Assembly: GCA_016705475.1 (NCBI GenBank)
Contig: JADIYD010000010.1
Coordinates: 1 to 64,000, forward strand
DNA length: 64,000 nucleotides
DNA from: Betaproteobacteria bacterium
GTDB lineage: Bacteria; Pseudomonadota; Gammaproteobacteria; Burkholderiales; Rhodocyclaceae
Reading direction: 5' to 3'
The notes under the pieces are model-generated. The model saw nothing but the letters and a program-made list of their open reading frames with translations. It was not told the origin of the DNA and did not search any database. The translations under genes and the position numbers were made by a program. Of the stretch, positions 19,736 through 29,474 are shown in pieces (position 1 is the stretch's first letter; every line of letters starts with the position of its first letter).

Positions 19736-21904
19736 TCAGTGCAGGGGGGCTTGCAGAAATTCCATCAACCTGCCGGATGGCAAGGGCCGGCTGAAGTAAT
19801 AGCCCTGCATTTCGTTGCAGCCGAGTTGCTTGAGGATGGTGACCTGCTGCTCGGTCTCGACCCCTTCGACGGTGACGCTGAGATTGAAATTATTGGCAAT
19901 CCCGACAATGGCCTGGATGATGGCAAATGAGTCGTTCGAGGTTCTCAGGTCGCGCACGAATGACTGGTCGATCTTGATCCGGCTGACGGAAAAGCGCCGC
20001 AGGTAGCTGAGCGACGAATAGCGGGTGCCGAAATCGTCGATCGAAATATGGACGCCGGTGCTGCGCAGATGCTTGACCCGCGCGACGATGTTTTCGGCGT
20101 CCTTCATGAGCAGGCTTTCCGTGATTTCGATCTCGAGCGATTCGGGTGAAATGCTGAATTCGTCGAGCGGAATTCGTATTCGATCAAGGAGGTCGATGCG
20201 ATCGAACTCCCTGGCCGACAGATTGACGCCCAGTCTGAGGTCGCCGAATCCTTGCTGCTTGAGGTGCGCCAACTGGGCACAGGCTTCGCGCAGCACCCAG
20301 TCGCTGATGTTGATGATCATGCCGGTTTCTTCGGCAATCGGGATGAAGACATCCGGACCGATCATGCCGGCGCTTGGATGGTGCCAGCGAATAAGGGCTT
20401 CAACCCCGACCACCGTGCCTGTGGCGGCATTGATCTGCGGCTGGAAGTGCAATTCGAACTGATCGCCTGCCTCGACCGCCTTGCGCAGGTCGTTTTCCAG
20501 GGACAGGCGATCGAGGTGGGCAGTGTGCATATCCGGTTGAAAAGCCAGAGCACCGTTTTTCCCATGCGCCTTGACCTGGTACATCGCCATGTCGGCACAG
20601 CGAATGAGATCTTCAGCTGTGAGGCTGTTGTCCGGGTAGAGGGCGATGCCGATACTCGTTGTCGCCAAAAACTGGGTTTCGCCAAGCAAGAAAGGCTTGC
20701 GCAGTTCCGTGAGGATCTTTTCTGCGACGACAACGGCGTCTTCCATATTGTTGATGCTCGGCAGCAAGGCCGTAAATTCATCGCCTCCTTGCCTTGCCAG
20801 GGTGTCTCCCGTGCGCAAACAGCTGCGAACACGGGCAGCAAATTTGCGGAGCAATTGATCACCGACCTGATGGCCATAGGTGTCATTGACCAGCTTGAAT
20901 CGATCAATGTCGAGAAACATGACGGCCAGTTTTTCCTTGCGCCGCATGGCTTGCGCCATGGCCATCTCGAGCCGGTCCACGAACAGGATGCGATTGGGCA
21001 GCTTGGTCAGCAGATCGTGAAATGCCTGGAAGGTGATCGTTTGCTCGGCTTTCTTGCGCTCCGAAATGTCGCGGGCGACCCCTGAGGTGCCAAGGAAGGT
21101 GTCTGGCGACCCGCCAGGGCCCGCTGCGTACACGCCTTGCGAGCTGAGGATGGCGGTCATGACGGTGACGCTTCCGGCGCGTGGCGTGGTGGGCTTAGGC
21201 TTGAAGCGGACTTCGAGGTTGCTCGTGGCACGCTCGCCGACGCGCCTTTCGTTGAACGCATACTGGACATGTTCATGATCACGCGGATCGACGACCACCC
21301 GGTAGCTTTGCCCGAGCAGTTCTTCCTGCAGGTAGCCCAAAAGGGTGCTGGCACGCCCGTTGATGAAGGTAAAGCGGCCGTCGCGATCGAGTGTGAAAAT
21401 GAGGTCCGGTGACTGTTCGACCAGGAATCGGTGCAGTCGCTCGGAATGCCGGAGCTGCGCCGAGACGACGGCCAGTTCCTGATCGCGGAGTCGATTGGCC
21501 AGAGCCCGGTTGGCGGCCATGATCATGTCGTTCGGATCGCAATCCTTGCGCAGGAACTCGAAGGCACGGTGGCGCAAGGCGTGAATGGCCGAATTGATCG
21601 ACTTGTCGGCACTGAACACGATGACGGATGTCTCGATCCTGTGCGCGGTCATCCATTCCATGATTTCGAGGCCGGAGATGTCCGGCAGCCGCAAATCCAG
21701 AATGACCAGATCGATGTTTCCCACCTTGAGCTGGGTAATGGCCTCTTGCCCTGTACTCGCCTCGCTGATCGAACGCTGATCACCGGCGAGCAATTGGCTG
21801 TATGCCTGCCGAAAATGGGGCTCGTCGTCGACGATCAGGATGTTTTGATGCACCTGAATTCCCGGCACCTTCGCCAATTCGTAGAGGGCGGTGATGGCGT
21901 TCAT
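19736..21904 (-). CDS. Response regulator with PAS, GGDEF and EAL domains
   Basis: 722 residues. Receiver domain 20-135 (ILIVDDEPHFRQ; VILDLRLPDISG with the phospho-acceptor Asp), PAS about 155-290, GGDEF about 300-460 with intact RQGGDEF, and EAL about 475-715 with intact VEALIRWHHP, FGTRYSSLSYLRR and VEGVETEQQ. Both c-di-GMP synthase and phosphodiesterase motifs look complete. Its ATG overlaps the stop of the HDOD/kinase gene upstream (ATGA), so the pair is almost certainly a two-component c-di-GMP module. No NifA site seen. Confidence 0.92.
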   Translation of the reverse strand: MNAITALYELAKVPGIQVHQNILIVDDEPHFRQAYSQLLAGDQRSISEASTGQEAITQLKVGNIDLVILDLRLPDISGLEIMEWMTAHRIETSVIVFSADKSINSAIHALRHRAFEFLRKDCDPNDMIMAANRALANRLRDQELAVVSAQLRHSERLHRFLVEQSPDLIFTLDRDGRFTFINGRASTLLGYLQEELLGQSYRVVVDPRDHEHVQYAFNERRVGERATSNLEVRFKPKPTTPRAGSVTVMTAILSSQGVYAAGPGGSPDTFLGTSGVARDISERKKAEQTITFQAFHDLLTKLPNRILFVDRLEMAMAQAMRRKEKLAVMFLDIDRFKLVNDTYGHQVGDQLLRKFAARVRSCLRTGDTLARQGGDEFTALLPSINNMEDAVVVAEKILTELRKPFLLGETQFLATTSIGIALYPDNSLTAEDLIRCADMAMYQVKAHGKNGALAFQPDMHTAHLDRLSLENDLRKAVEAGDQFELHFQPQINAATGTVVGVEALIRWHHPSAGMIGPDVFIPIAEETGMIINISDWVLREACAQLAHLKQQGFGDLRLGVNLSAREFDRIDLLDRIRIPLDEFSISPESLEIEITESLLMKDAENIVARVKHLRSTGVHISIDDFGTRYSSLSYLRRFSVSRIKIDQSFVRDLRTSNDSFAIIQAIVGIANNFNLSVTVEGVETEQQVTILKQLGCNEMQGYYFSRPLPSGRLMEFLQAPLH

Positions 21905-24052
21905 GCGCTGTTGCCCGGCGTGGCTGATCGGTTTTTGGGAATCAGCAATGCGATGCTGGTGCCGACGCCGATCTGGCTGCGGCAGGTGATCAGTATCCCT
22001 TCCTGCCTGGCCAGACTGCCGATGACGGACAGGCCGATGCCCCGTTGTGACGTGTCGGAGATCGGCTTCGGTCGATAGATCGCCTGCATGGTCTCCTCGG
22101 ACATGCCCGGCCCGTTGTCATCGACCCGTAACTGCACGTAGCTGGCGCCATCGTGAATGATGTTGTCGCTGACCGATATCTTGACGAGCTTGCCCTCGAC
22201 GAGCGCTTCCGATGCGTTCTTCCAGAGGTTGAGAACGATCTGCTTGAGGTTGTCGCGGTTGATACGGACCGGCAGTTCAAGCTTGGGCAGCGCGGTTTCA
22301 ATGCGTATTCCCCTGGCGCCGAACAAGGTGTCGGCATAGAGCAAGAGGAAGTCGTTGAGGACGCTGACGAGATCGATGCTGCGGGTGTCCTGGGTGGATT
22401 TGATCGACTGCGTCATGTGGCCGACGATGTTGGCGACACGATCGATTTCCTCGGTCAGTACGGCGAGTTCCTGGCGAACGCCATCTTCCGGCAGCTTCCG
22501 TTCGAGAATGCTCAGGTAACTCTTGATGATGCCCAGCGGGTTGCCGGCCTCATGCACGATCTGGCGCGCCTGACGGGTGAATTGCTGGGTCAGTTCTGCC
22601 TCGACCTGCAGGCGGTGCTGGTTTGCTTCAAAGACCGCATCAAGGCTGATTGCGGCGATCTTGCCGAAGTTGGCCAGCCACGGAATCCGGCGCTGCAGTC
22701 GACCGTGCTGTTTTTCGGAGAGGCCGCAGACAATCACGCCAATGACGCGATTGCGCGCCAAGCATGGGGATGCAGAGCAGACCATCGGCGGACAGGGCGC
22801 GGGCGAGTTGCAGGTCGAGCAAGGCAAGCGGTTCGGCCTGATCAAACGTTGTCCGCACCTGGCGCCCGGTGACGGCGGCTGCAGCCAGCGAGCGGGAGCC
22901 GCTCAGCGGGATTGCAAGCTGCCGGAATAGCTCCGGTTGGGCGCCGACCTTTTCGCCGGAAATCGTATCGCCCTTGTCGTTGGCCAGCAGAATGGCGACT
23001 TTCGGCAGGTCGAAGAGGATGCGGGCGGACTCTCTCAAGGCAAGCAGGACTTCCGTGTCGCTGCCAAGATGGAAGAGATCCTGCTGCAATGGCTGGAGAA
23101 GTGCCATGCCACCGACCAGCGTTGCCAGATCGTCGTCGGCTGCACTGGCCGGTTCGGGCAAGCTTGATGCAGGAACCGGTGCCGCCGTGCGGCGGTTGGG
23201 GAAATCGTCGGCGATGGTGATGCCGAGCGCTTCGGCAATCTGTCGGGCGCGCTGGATCGCCCGTTCCCGAACGGCCAGCAGTGCCGACATCTCGAGTTTC
23301 GGGTTGCTGCGATTGATGACCATGCCCAGTTCGGGCGAGTTGTCGGGTGTCACGCTCAGCGCCTGGGCGATCCAGACGATTTGCGGCAATGCGGTGGCTG
23401 TGACGATCTCGGTTGCCGCTGTGTGATGGAAGGCGACACCGTCGGCCAGCACCGAATCAAGGCCCCAGTGGTCGATGAGCCAGCCACCCACATCGGCATG
23501 CGTCGTGCCGAACAGTTGCAACTCTTCGCTCTGCAGCTTCGGGTTCTCAAGCGAATTGGCCAAAAAACGATGATACGGGTCACCAATGGCCGAGAGCAGG
23601 ATCAATTCGCCGATGTCGTGCAACAACCCCGAGAGGTAGGCTTCATCGGGATGCGGATATTCCGCCAGCTCGGCTATGCCTCGCGCCATTTCACCGACCA
23701 GCAGCGAGTGACTCCAGTAGTCGGCGACATTGAATTTGTCGAGGTTGGCGTTGCGGTCGAAAAGTTTCTGGATGGAAAGGCAGGTTGCCAGCGAACGCAC
23801 GAGGCGTGTGCCCAGTGCGATCAGGCAGGTTTCCAGATTTTTGAGTTCACGTCCCCGGCGTAATGCGGGCGAATTGGCGACACTCAGTATGCGGCTGGCC
23901 AGGCCGGGGTCTTGTTCGACGATGGTGGCAAGTTCTCCCATCGTTGCCTGCTCATCCTCGACGGTCCGAACAAGTCGTAACAATATCTCTGGCGGGGAGG
24001 GTATCCGCGCGATATCAATGGCTTCGAGAACCGAGTTGGGAAGACTGCGCAT
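21901..24052 (-). CDS. HDOD-GAF-histidine kinase, one frameshift
   Basis: About 717 residues once one base is corrected. HDOD domain at 15-215 (IPSPPEILLRLVRTVEDE, VEQDPGLASRILSVANSP, LSGLLHDIGELILL), GAF-like region about 300-440, then a kinase core with phospho-acceptor His in QIVHEAGNPLGIIKSYLSIL and ATPase motifs NLWKNASEAL, DDNGPGM and RGIGLSVIG. The two halves meet near 22760, where CTTGGCGCG probably should be CTGGCGCG (one extra T), restoring MLARNRVIGVIVCGLSE. Cognate kinase of the adjacent REC-GGDEF-EAL protein. Confidence 0.88.
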
Positions 24053-24277
24053 GGAATAGACGAATTCAATATTGGCGAATAAGCAGCACTGGTGCCAGAG
24101 ACGACAATTTGCAATAGCTAATCGACGCTAATTGTAATTTACACAGTTCGTGAGATGTAAATGTGAAATGTTTGAAATATTTTTTGACAGTGTATAAATG
24201 CCGGCCAAGCCAGCAAATGCAATATAAATAACGGAGTGAGCCAAATCGTGTTCGATACGCGATTTCGGGCGGGCGAA

Positions 24278-24315
24278 AATTCAAAATCTGCCCTGATTTC
24301 CCGGTTGACCGTGGC
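24278..24315 (+). repeat. Dispersed 38-bp repeat, copy
   Basis: ATTCAAAATCTGCCC, then TTTCCCGGTTGACCGTGGCA, 28 bp before the terminator hairpin of the citrate synthase gene. Confidence 0.8.
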
Positions 24316-24342
24316 ATTGCCGGCTGCCGGCGAAAAGGTAAT

Positions 24343-24367
24343 CGGCCGGGATGAATACTCCCGGCCG
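24343..24367 (-). terminator. Terminator hairpin after citrate synthase
   Basis: CGGCCGGG and CCCGGCCG pair around a 9-nt loop, 16 bp past the stop codon, followed in the transcript by ATTACCTTTTC. Strong stem, short T-tract. Confidence 0.65.
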
Positions 24368-24382
24368 ACCACTGGTGCTGGT

Positions 24383-25681
24383 TTAGCTGCGCTGTGCCAG
24401 CGGCGTGACATCCCGCTTGGCGGCGCCCATGTACAACTGACGCGGACGACCGATCTTGTATTCCGGATCGGTGATCATTTCTTCCCACTGCGTCATCCAG
24501 CCAACCGTACGGGCCAGCGCAAAGATGCAGGTGAACATTTCGGTCGGGATGCCGATCGCCTTCTGGACGATGCCCGAGTAGAAGTCGACGTTCGGGTAGA
24601 GCTTCTTCTCGACAAAGTACGGATCTTCCAGGGCGATGCGCTCGAGTTCCATGGCCAGCTTGAACAGACGGTCGTTTTCGAGACCGAGTTCGGTCAGCAC
24701 TTCGTTGCAGACCTTGCGCATGAGCGTGGCACGCGGGTCGAAGTTCTTGTAGACACGGTGACCGAAGCCCATGAGCTTGAACGAATCGTTCTTGTCCTTG
24801 GCGCGCGCGATGAATTCGGGAACGCGCGAGACGTCGCCGATTTCTTCAAGCATCTGCAGACAGGCTTCATTGGCACCACCGTGCGCCGGGCCCCACAGAC
24901 AGGCGATGCCGGCAGCAATGCAGGCGAACGGGTTGGCACCGGACGAGCCGGCCAGACGGACGGTCGAGGTCGAGGCGTTCTGCTCGTGATCGGCGTGCAG
25001 GGTGAAGATGGTGTCCATGGCGCGAACCAGAACCGGGTTTGGTACATATTTTTCACACGGATTGCCGAACATCATGCGCATGAAGTTGGCGGTGTAGCCG
25101 AGTTCATTGTCGGGATGCATGAAGGGCATGCCCGTATTGTATTTGTAGGCCATGGCGACGATGGTCGGCATCTTGGCGACGAGATGGATGAAATTCGTGT
25201 TGCGATGCTCGGCATCGGCGAAGTCCATCGCGTCGTGATAGAAGGCCGACAGCGCACCAACGACGCCGGTCATGACGGCCATCGGATGGGCGTCGCGGCG
25301 GAAACCGGAGAAGAATTTGGCGAGCTGCTCATGCACCATCGTGTGCTGTGTGACAGCCTTTTCGAACGCGGCTTTCTGCTGGGCGTTCGGCAGTTCGCCG
25401 TTCTTCAGCAAATAGGTCACTTCAAGGAAATTGCAGTTTTCGGCAAGTTGCTCGATGGGGTAGCCACGATAAAGCAGCTGGCCGACGTCGCCGTCGATGA
25501 AGGTGATTTTCGACTTGCAGCTCGCCGTGGAAAGGAAGCCGGAGTCGTAGGTGAATAAACCCGTTTTGGCGCCCAAGGTACGAATGTCGACACAGTCGTT
25601 GCCGTGGACCGGTGTCATGATCGAAAAATCGACCGGAGTGAGGCCGTCAATGCTCAGTGTTGCCTTGCGTTCGATTGTCAT
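24383..25681 (-). CDS. gltA: Citrate synthase, hexameric bacterial type
   Basis: Condenses acetyl-CoA and oxaloacetate at TCA-cycle entry. 432 residues, normal for the type II enzyme. Conserved segments: IDGDVGQLLYRGYPIEQL, GPAHGGANEACLQML with a catalytic His, FGHRVYKNFDPRA with the second catalytic His, and NVDFYSGIVQKAIG with the catalytic Asp. Ends in its own hairpin, so it is a separate transcript. It sits between the signalling pair and draG; no sigma-54 element was seen upstream. Confidence 0.97.
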   Translation of the reverse strand: MTIERKATLSIDGLTPVDFSIMTPVHGNDCVDIRTLGAKTGLFTYDSGFLSTASCKSKITFIDGDVGQLLYRGYPIEQLAENCNFLEVTYLLKNGELPNAQQKAAFEKAVTQHTMVHEQLAKFFSGFRRDAHPMAVMTGVVGALSAFYHDAMDFADAEHRNTNFIHLVAKMPTIVAMAYKYNTGMPFMHPDNELGYTANFMRMMFGNPCEKYVPNPVLVRAMDTIFTLHADHEQNASTSTVRLAGSSGANPFACIAAGIACLWGPAHGGANEACLQMLEEIGDVSRVPEFIARAKDKNDSFKLMGFGHRVYKNFDPRATLMRKVCNEVLTELGLENDRLFKLAMELERIALEDPYFVEKKLYPNVDFYSGIVQKAIGIPTEMFTCIFALARTVGWMTQWEEMITDPEYKIGRPRQLYMGAAKRDVTPLAQRS

Positions 25682-25933
25682 CTAATTACCCCCTTTGAAA
25701 TTTTGTGTGTGCTGTCTGCAATGAAAGCTGGTGGAGCATACAGAAATGCCAGCAATTTTCCTTGATCTGTCGATGAATCAAGCAATAGACATGCCGTGGC
25801 CGGCAAGAAAGTCAGGATGCGGCAAGTCCGCTGGTGGGCGGGAAGTCTCCAGACTGGGGCGCGCCAGCTTATATTCTGGCGGCACCAAACTGACGCCGGA
25901 TTTCAGGCAGCGCTCAGTTTTGGTGCGGCGTGG

Positions 25934-26884
25934 TCATGGGTGGCGGGGGAGCGCGAGCAGCGCTCGGGCCTGAGCCGGGCACTGTGTCGCAATGTTTTCG
26001 TCGATTGCCTTGAGCCAGCGCTTTGGAATGCTGTCCAGTCCGTAGTAGGCGCCGGCCAGCATGCCGGCGATGGCACCCGTCGTGTCGGCATCGCCGCCGC
26101 GATTGACGACGTCGATCAGGCAGTCCTCAAAGGTCTCGGTAGCAAAAAAAGACTGGAAGACGGCTTGCATGGTGTCGACGACATAACCGCTTGGATTTTC
26201 GCGCCGGCGTTTGTCGTACGCAAAAACCGGAAATTCGCTGACCAGCTTTTGGGCGCGTTCGCGTTCGACCAGGACGGGATCTTTACCGGCGAGAAAGTCC
26301 TGAACCATCAGGATCAGTGTTTCGCAGGCGGCATCGGACAGTGCACTGTTGTGTGTGACATGCGCCTGGGCCCGATTTGCAGAAATGACCGAATTTTCCG
26401 GTTGACCGTAGCAGGCCAGCGCAACGGGCAGCACGCGCATGGCGGCACCATTGCCGGCGTCGTGCTCGGAGGCGGGCGCTTCGGGCTTGCCTGTCGTGCG
26501 AAAAGCGATCAGGTTGCGGCGCACGGTATTGCCGATATCGACGGGCTTGGCTCGCATCCAGGCATCAAAGGCTTCGGCTGCGGCCAAGGCATCAACGCAC
26601 CCGCGGGCGATGATGGATTCGCCCAGCGCCAGCGACATGGTCGTGTCGTCGGTGACCTTGCCGGCCTTCAGGCGCAGCCAGCCGCCGCCGGTGATCTCGC
26701 TGTGCAGGCCAATCTGGTGGCGGATTTCATTCGGGGTCAGGAACTCGACCGTGGCGCCCAGTGCATCGCCGATGGCCAGGCCCAGGTAGGCAGCCACGCC
26801 ACGCGCGATATGCGGCGCTTCGGAAGGTCCGGCGCGTCGGCGCACGGGGGCGTTTCTGGCAATCAGGTCTCCGGTCCAAAACAT
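25934..26884 (-). CDS. draG: ADP-ribosyl-[dinitrogenase reductase] hydrolase
   Basis: Removes ADP-ribose from NifH and so reactivates it. 316 residues from MFWTGDLIARNAP. Metal-binding acidic motifs: GLAIGDALGATVEFL, GKVTDDTTMSLALGE and NRGGDADTTGAIAGMLAGA. Start overlaps the end of nifQ by 22 bp, so it is the last gene of the nifB operon, far from draT (5031-5876). About residue 160 it carries a stretch reading CYGQPENSVISAN, which is the dispersed repeat translated in-frame; the rest matches the family on both sides. Confidence 0.93.
   Translation of the reverse strand: MFWTGDLIARNAPVRRRAGPSEAPHIARGVAAYLGLAIGDALGATVEFLTPNEIRHQIGLHSEITGGGWLRLKAGKVTDDTTMSLALGESIIARGCVDALAAAEAFDAWMRAKPVDIGNTVRRNLIAFRTTGKPEAPASEHDAGNGAAMRVLPVALACYGQPENSVISANRAQAHVTHNSALSDAACETLILMVQDFLAGKDPVLVERERAQKLVSEFPVFAYDKRRRENPSGYVVDTMQAVFQSFFATETFEDCLIDVVNRGGDADTTGAIAGMLAGAYYGLDSIPKRWLKAIDENIATQCPAQARALLALPRHP
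26374..26413 (+). repeat. Dispersed 38-bp repeat, copy inside draG
   Basis: GATTTGCAGAAATGACC, then GAATTTTCCGGTTGACCGTAGCA. On the draG strand it reads in-frame as CYGQPENSVIS. Inserted in the coding region without disrupting the frame. Confidence 0.75.
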
Positions 26885-27435
26885 TGTGCGTAATCCTTGC
26901 AAACACCACACGAGGGAGCGGGGCAGACGTAGATGCCTTCGCGCGAACATACCTGACGGTAGAGGAATTTCTTCCACTTCATGTCGCCGGTATTATCGCG
27001 GGCAAGCCCCGGAAAGTTAAGCCACATCAGCCGGGATAGTTCATCCCGATTGGCCAGACCCAGATCCTGCCAGAGATGATCGCGGCCGGCGCAGGCGGTG
27101 GCAATGATGTCGGCGATCCATAGTTCGGAGTCGCGCTCGCCGGCACGATGGTCGAGCAGCAGCTTTTGCAGGTCTTCCCATTCCGGAATGGCTTCAACCT
27201 GCGCATCTTTCGCCACCGTTTCAAAGAACGGGAAATAGTCGTCAAGCATATCCGCGTAGTGGCCATCGCCGACGCCGAGGTGGAAGGGCAGGCAGCCATG
27301 ACCTGCGGCGTGGCCGGCAATCATGCTGGCCAGAAGTGAACGGTTCGGGTCATCGGCGAAGCGTGCTGCCGCCGGCGTTGCCAGCAACTCGGCAAGCAGC
27401 GTTGCGCGGATGGGCAGGCGATCCGGACCGTTCAT
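26863..27435 (-). CDS. nifQ: Molybdenum-donor protein NifQ
   Basis: Delivers molybdenum for FeMo-co assembly on NifEN. 190 residues from MNGPDRLPIRATLLAEL. The C-terminal family motif is complete: DMKWKKFLYRQVCSREGIYV, then CPAPSCGVCKDYAQCFGPE, a Cys-x7-Cys-x4-Cys-x2-Cys-x5-Cys-type cluster. Lies between a [2Fe-2S] ferredoxin gene and draG in the nifB operon. Confidence 0.9.
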   Translation of the reverse strand: MNGPDRLPIRATLLAELLATPAAARFADDPNRSLLASMIAGHAAGHGCLPFHLGVGDGHYADMLDDYFPFFETVAKDAQVEAIPEWEDLQKLLLDHRAGERDSELWIADIIATACAGRDHLWQDLGLANRDELSRLMWLNFPGLARDNTGDMKWKKFLYRQVCSREGIYVCPAPSCGVCKDYAQCFGPET

Positions 27436-27446
27436 TTCGGGCTGGC

Positions 27447-27809
27447 TTACTTGCTCGGGTACTCGACGAGGATGTCCTCGTCGCGGACGATCATCTGGCA
27501 GGCCAGGCGCCACTGGGTCGGCGGAATGTCGTCGACGTACATCTGTTCGATCTGGGCCTTGGTGATGTGGCCGAGTTCGGTCAGCGCAGCGACTTCGCGG
27601 ACGTTGAGCGGGCCGCCCATCGGGGCGCGTTTGCCGTCAACCGACGAGACCTTGACCAGACAGGTGCCGCAGTTGCCTTCCTGGCAGCCGAAGTCGATCG
27701 GGATGTGATGTTCCTTGGCCAGCGAAAGGATGGTCTGGGTGTGGCTGCCGGCGACGGCGTAAACCGTCTTGTCCTTGTGCATGGGGCTGGTGAAGGTGAT
27801 GAGGGCCAT
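27447..27809 (-). CDS. Plant-type [2Fe-2S] ferredoxin
   Basis: 120 residues, MALITFTSPMHKDKTVYAVA. Cluster motif DFGCQEGNCGTCLVK (CX4CX2C) plus WRLACQ gives the four ligands. The insert between them is longer than in the second ferredoxin (GGPLNVREVAALTELGH). Single-electron carrier, one of two paralogues side by side in the nifB operon; the partner is unknown. Confidence 0.93.
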   Translation of the reverse strand: MALITFTSPMHKDKTVYAVAGSHTQTILSLAKEHHIPIDFGCQEGNCGTCLVKVSSVDGKRAPMGGPLNVREVAALTELGHITKAQIEQMYVDDIPPTQWRLACQMIVRDEDILVEYPSK

Positions 27810-27896
27810 TTTCTAAGTTCTCCTGATAAGGGGTGATTTGAATTTCTCTGTTTGGGTTGGGTGATTGCTTTTAATCTTGTTCGTGCGGGCTGGCGT

Positions 27897-28184
27897 TCAG
27901 GCGGGTTTCACCACGATTTCGCCGCCGATGATCTGTGCCTGGCAGGCCAGCCGATGATTGCGCGGGGCCATGTTGTCTTTCAGTACCTGGTCTTCAAGAA
28001 TGCTCGGCGGGGCGAGGAATTCGCCGCCGGAGATGACCTTGGTCAGGCAGGTGCAGCACTCGCCTTCGCGGCAGCCGTAGGTAATGCCGGCGCCGACCTT
28101 TTCGGATACTTCAATCAGTCGGGTGCCGGCCGGTACGGTGACCGAGACGCCGATATCCTGAAATGTGACTTTTGCTTTTGGCAT
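27897..28184 (-). CDS. Plant-type [2Fe-2S] ferredoxin
   Basis: 95 residues, MPKAKVTFQDIGVSVTVPAG. Ligands in TYGCREGECCTCLTK (CX4CX2C, with one further Cys) and HRLACQ. Shorter paralogue of the neighbouring ferredoxin. GGGAG ribosome site upstream. Sits directly after the flavodiiron gene, a plausible electron partner. Confidence 0.93.
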   Translation of the reverse strand: MPKAKVTFQDIGVSVTVPAGTRLIEVSEKVGAGITYGCREGECCTCLTKVISGGEFLAPPSILEDQVLKDNMAPRNHRLACQAQIIGGEIVVKPA

Positions 28185-28202
28185 AGTTTTTCTCCCTGGT
28201 TG

Positions 28203-29474
28203 TTATGCGAGCGCTGCCATGTCGATCTCGCGGTGCTCGACCCGGCCCGTCAGGTGACGGGCCAGTTGTTCGCCGAGATCGCGGCAGGCGTCGAGTTCGC
28301 CGGCATCCGGCACGAGCTTGATACGGAGTCCTTCGACCGGGACGCGCAGCTTGAGGCCGCGCAGGCGGTCCTCGATAAGCCTCACCGCCTCGCCACTCCA
28401 GCCATAGGAGCCGAAGGCAGCACCCAGCTTGCCCTTGACGTTCACCGTGGTCAGCGACGACAGCACATCCCAGATTGGCTTGACGGCATCGGCGTTGATC
28501 GTCGGGCTGCCGAAGGCCAGGCCATCGGCTTCCTCGATGAGGTCGGTGAAGATGCCCGACTCGCCGCCTTCAAGGTCATACAGCGATACGCGCACGCCGC
28601 CGATGGATTCGGCGCCGGCCGCGAGCGATTCGGCCATGCGCCGGGTGTTGCCGTAGGCCGAGATGTAGAAGACGACCAGGGTCTTTTCGCTGCGCGCTTC
28701 GTTGAACAGCCTCGGTGTGGCCAGTTCGCGGTAGCGATGCACGTAGTCGCGCGGCGCGTGGCGCAGGATGGGGCCGTGCGCCGGGGCGATCAGGTTGAGT
28801 TCCAGCGGTTCAATCAGCGCGATGGCATCAAGCACATACTCGCGGAAGGGCCGCATGATGTGGGCGTAGTAGTACTCGAACGAGAAGCGGAAATCGCCGA
28901 CCGTGTCGTTGAACAGCCGGTTGTCGCAGAAATGGCAGCCGAAGATGTCGCCGGTGAACAGCAGGCCGTCCTCGACCAGATAAGTGCATTGTGTGTCGGG
29001 CCAGTGCAGGTAGGGGGTGTGCAGGAAGCGCAGGGTGCGGCCGCCGAGATCGACTTCGTCGCCGGTGGTGACCGGGGTGTATTCGGGTGGCTTTTCACCG
29101 CTTGGCTTCAACAAGGCCTTGAGCATCATCTGGGCGCGGCTCGACAGATAGACACGGGCTTGCGGGGCGCGCTTGAGCAACTCAGGCAGGGCGCCGCTGT
29201 GGTCCGGCTCGAGATGGTTGAGGACGATGGTGGTGATTTCTTCATACTTCGCCACCGACTCAAGGCGACGGAAGAAATCGTCGGCGAAGTTTTCCTTCAC
29301 GGTGTCGATGATCGCCACGCCATTCTCGCCCCGCACGACGTACGAGTTGTAGCTCGTGCCGTTGGCGGTTTTGAGGATGATGTCGAAACTCCGCAGATGC
29401 GGGTCGAGGGCGCCCACCCAGTGGACGCCTGGCGCAATCTCTACGGCATTGTCAGTGATGGCCGCAGCGACCAT
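28203..29474 (-). CDS. Flavodiiron protein (FprA/A-type flavoprotein)
   Basis: 423 residues from the MVAAAITD start, which has GAGGAAAG upstream. N-terminal metallo-beta-lactamase-like di-iron domain (1-250) with NHLEPDHSGALPEL (H-x-E-x-D-H), then YLHWPDTQ and FTGDIFGCHF; C-terminal flavodoxin domain (255-405) with FYISAYGNTRRMAESLAAG. Reduces O2 (or NO) to water (or N2O) with electrons from a ferredoxin or rubredoxin. In a nifB operon an O2-scavenging role protecting nitrogenase is likely. No rubredoxin domain is fused; the two adjacent [2Fe-2S] ferredoxins may serve as donors. Confidence 0.92.
   Translation of the reverse strand: MVAAAITDNAVEIAPGVHWVGALDPHLRSFDIILKTANGTSYNSYVVRGENGVAIIDTVKENFADDFFRRLESVAKYEEITTIVLNHLEPDHSGALPELLKRAPQARVYLSSRAQMMLKALLKPSGEKPPEYTPVTTGDEVDLGGRTLRFLHTPYLHWPDTQCTYLVEDGLLFTGDIFGCHFCDNRLFNDTVGDFRFSFEYYYAHIMRPFREYVLDAIALIEPLELNLIAPAHGPILRHAPRDYVHRYRELATPRLFNEARSEKTLVVFYISAYGNTRRMAESLAAGAESIGGVRVSLYDLEGGESGIFTDLIEEADGLAFGSPTINADAVKPIWDVLSSLTTVNVKGKLGAAFGSYGWSGEAVRLIEDRLRGLKLRVPVEGLRIKLVPDAGELDACRDLGEQLARHLTGRVEHREIDMAALA

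Larger units (their letters stand above)
24053..24382. other. Intergenic stretch between the HDOD kinase and citrate synthase genes
   Basis: AT-rich from about 24100 to 24240, probably the kinase promoter region. Holds one dispersed repeat copy (24278-24315) and the hairpin after the citrate synthase gene. No gene seen. Confidence 0.5.

Noticed and set aside
24383..25681. Homocitrate synthase (NifV) as the identity of the citrate synthase-like gene
   Set aside because: Sequence has the citrate synthase fold and His/His/Asp catalytic set, not the TIM-barrel motifs of NifV.
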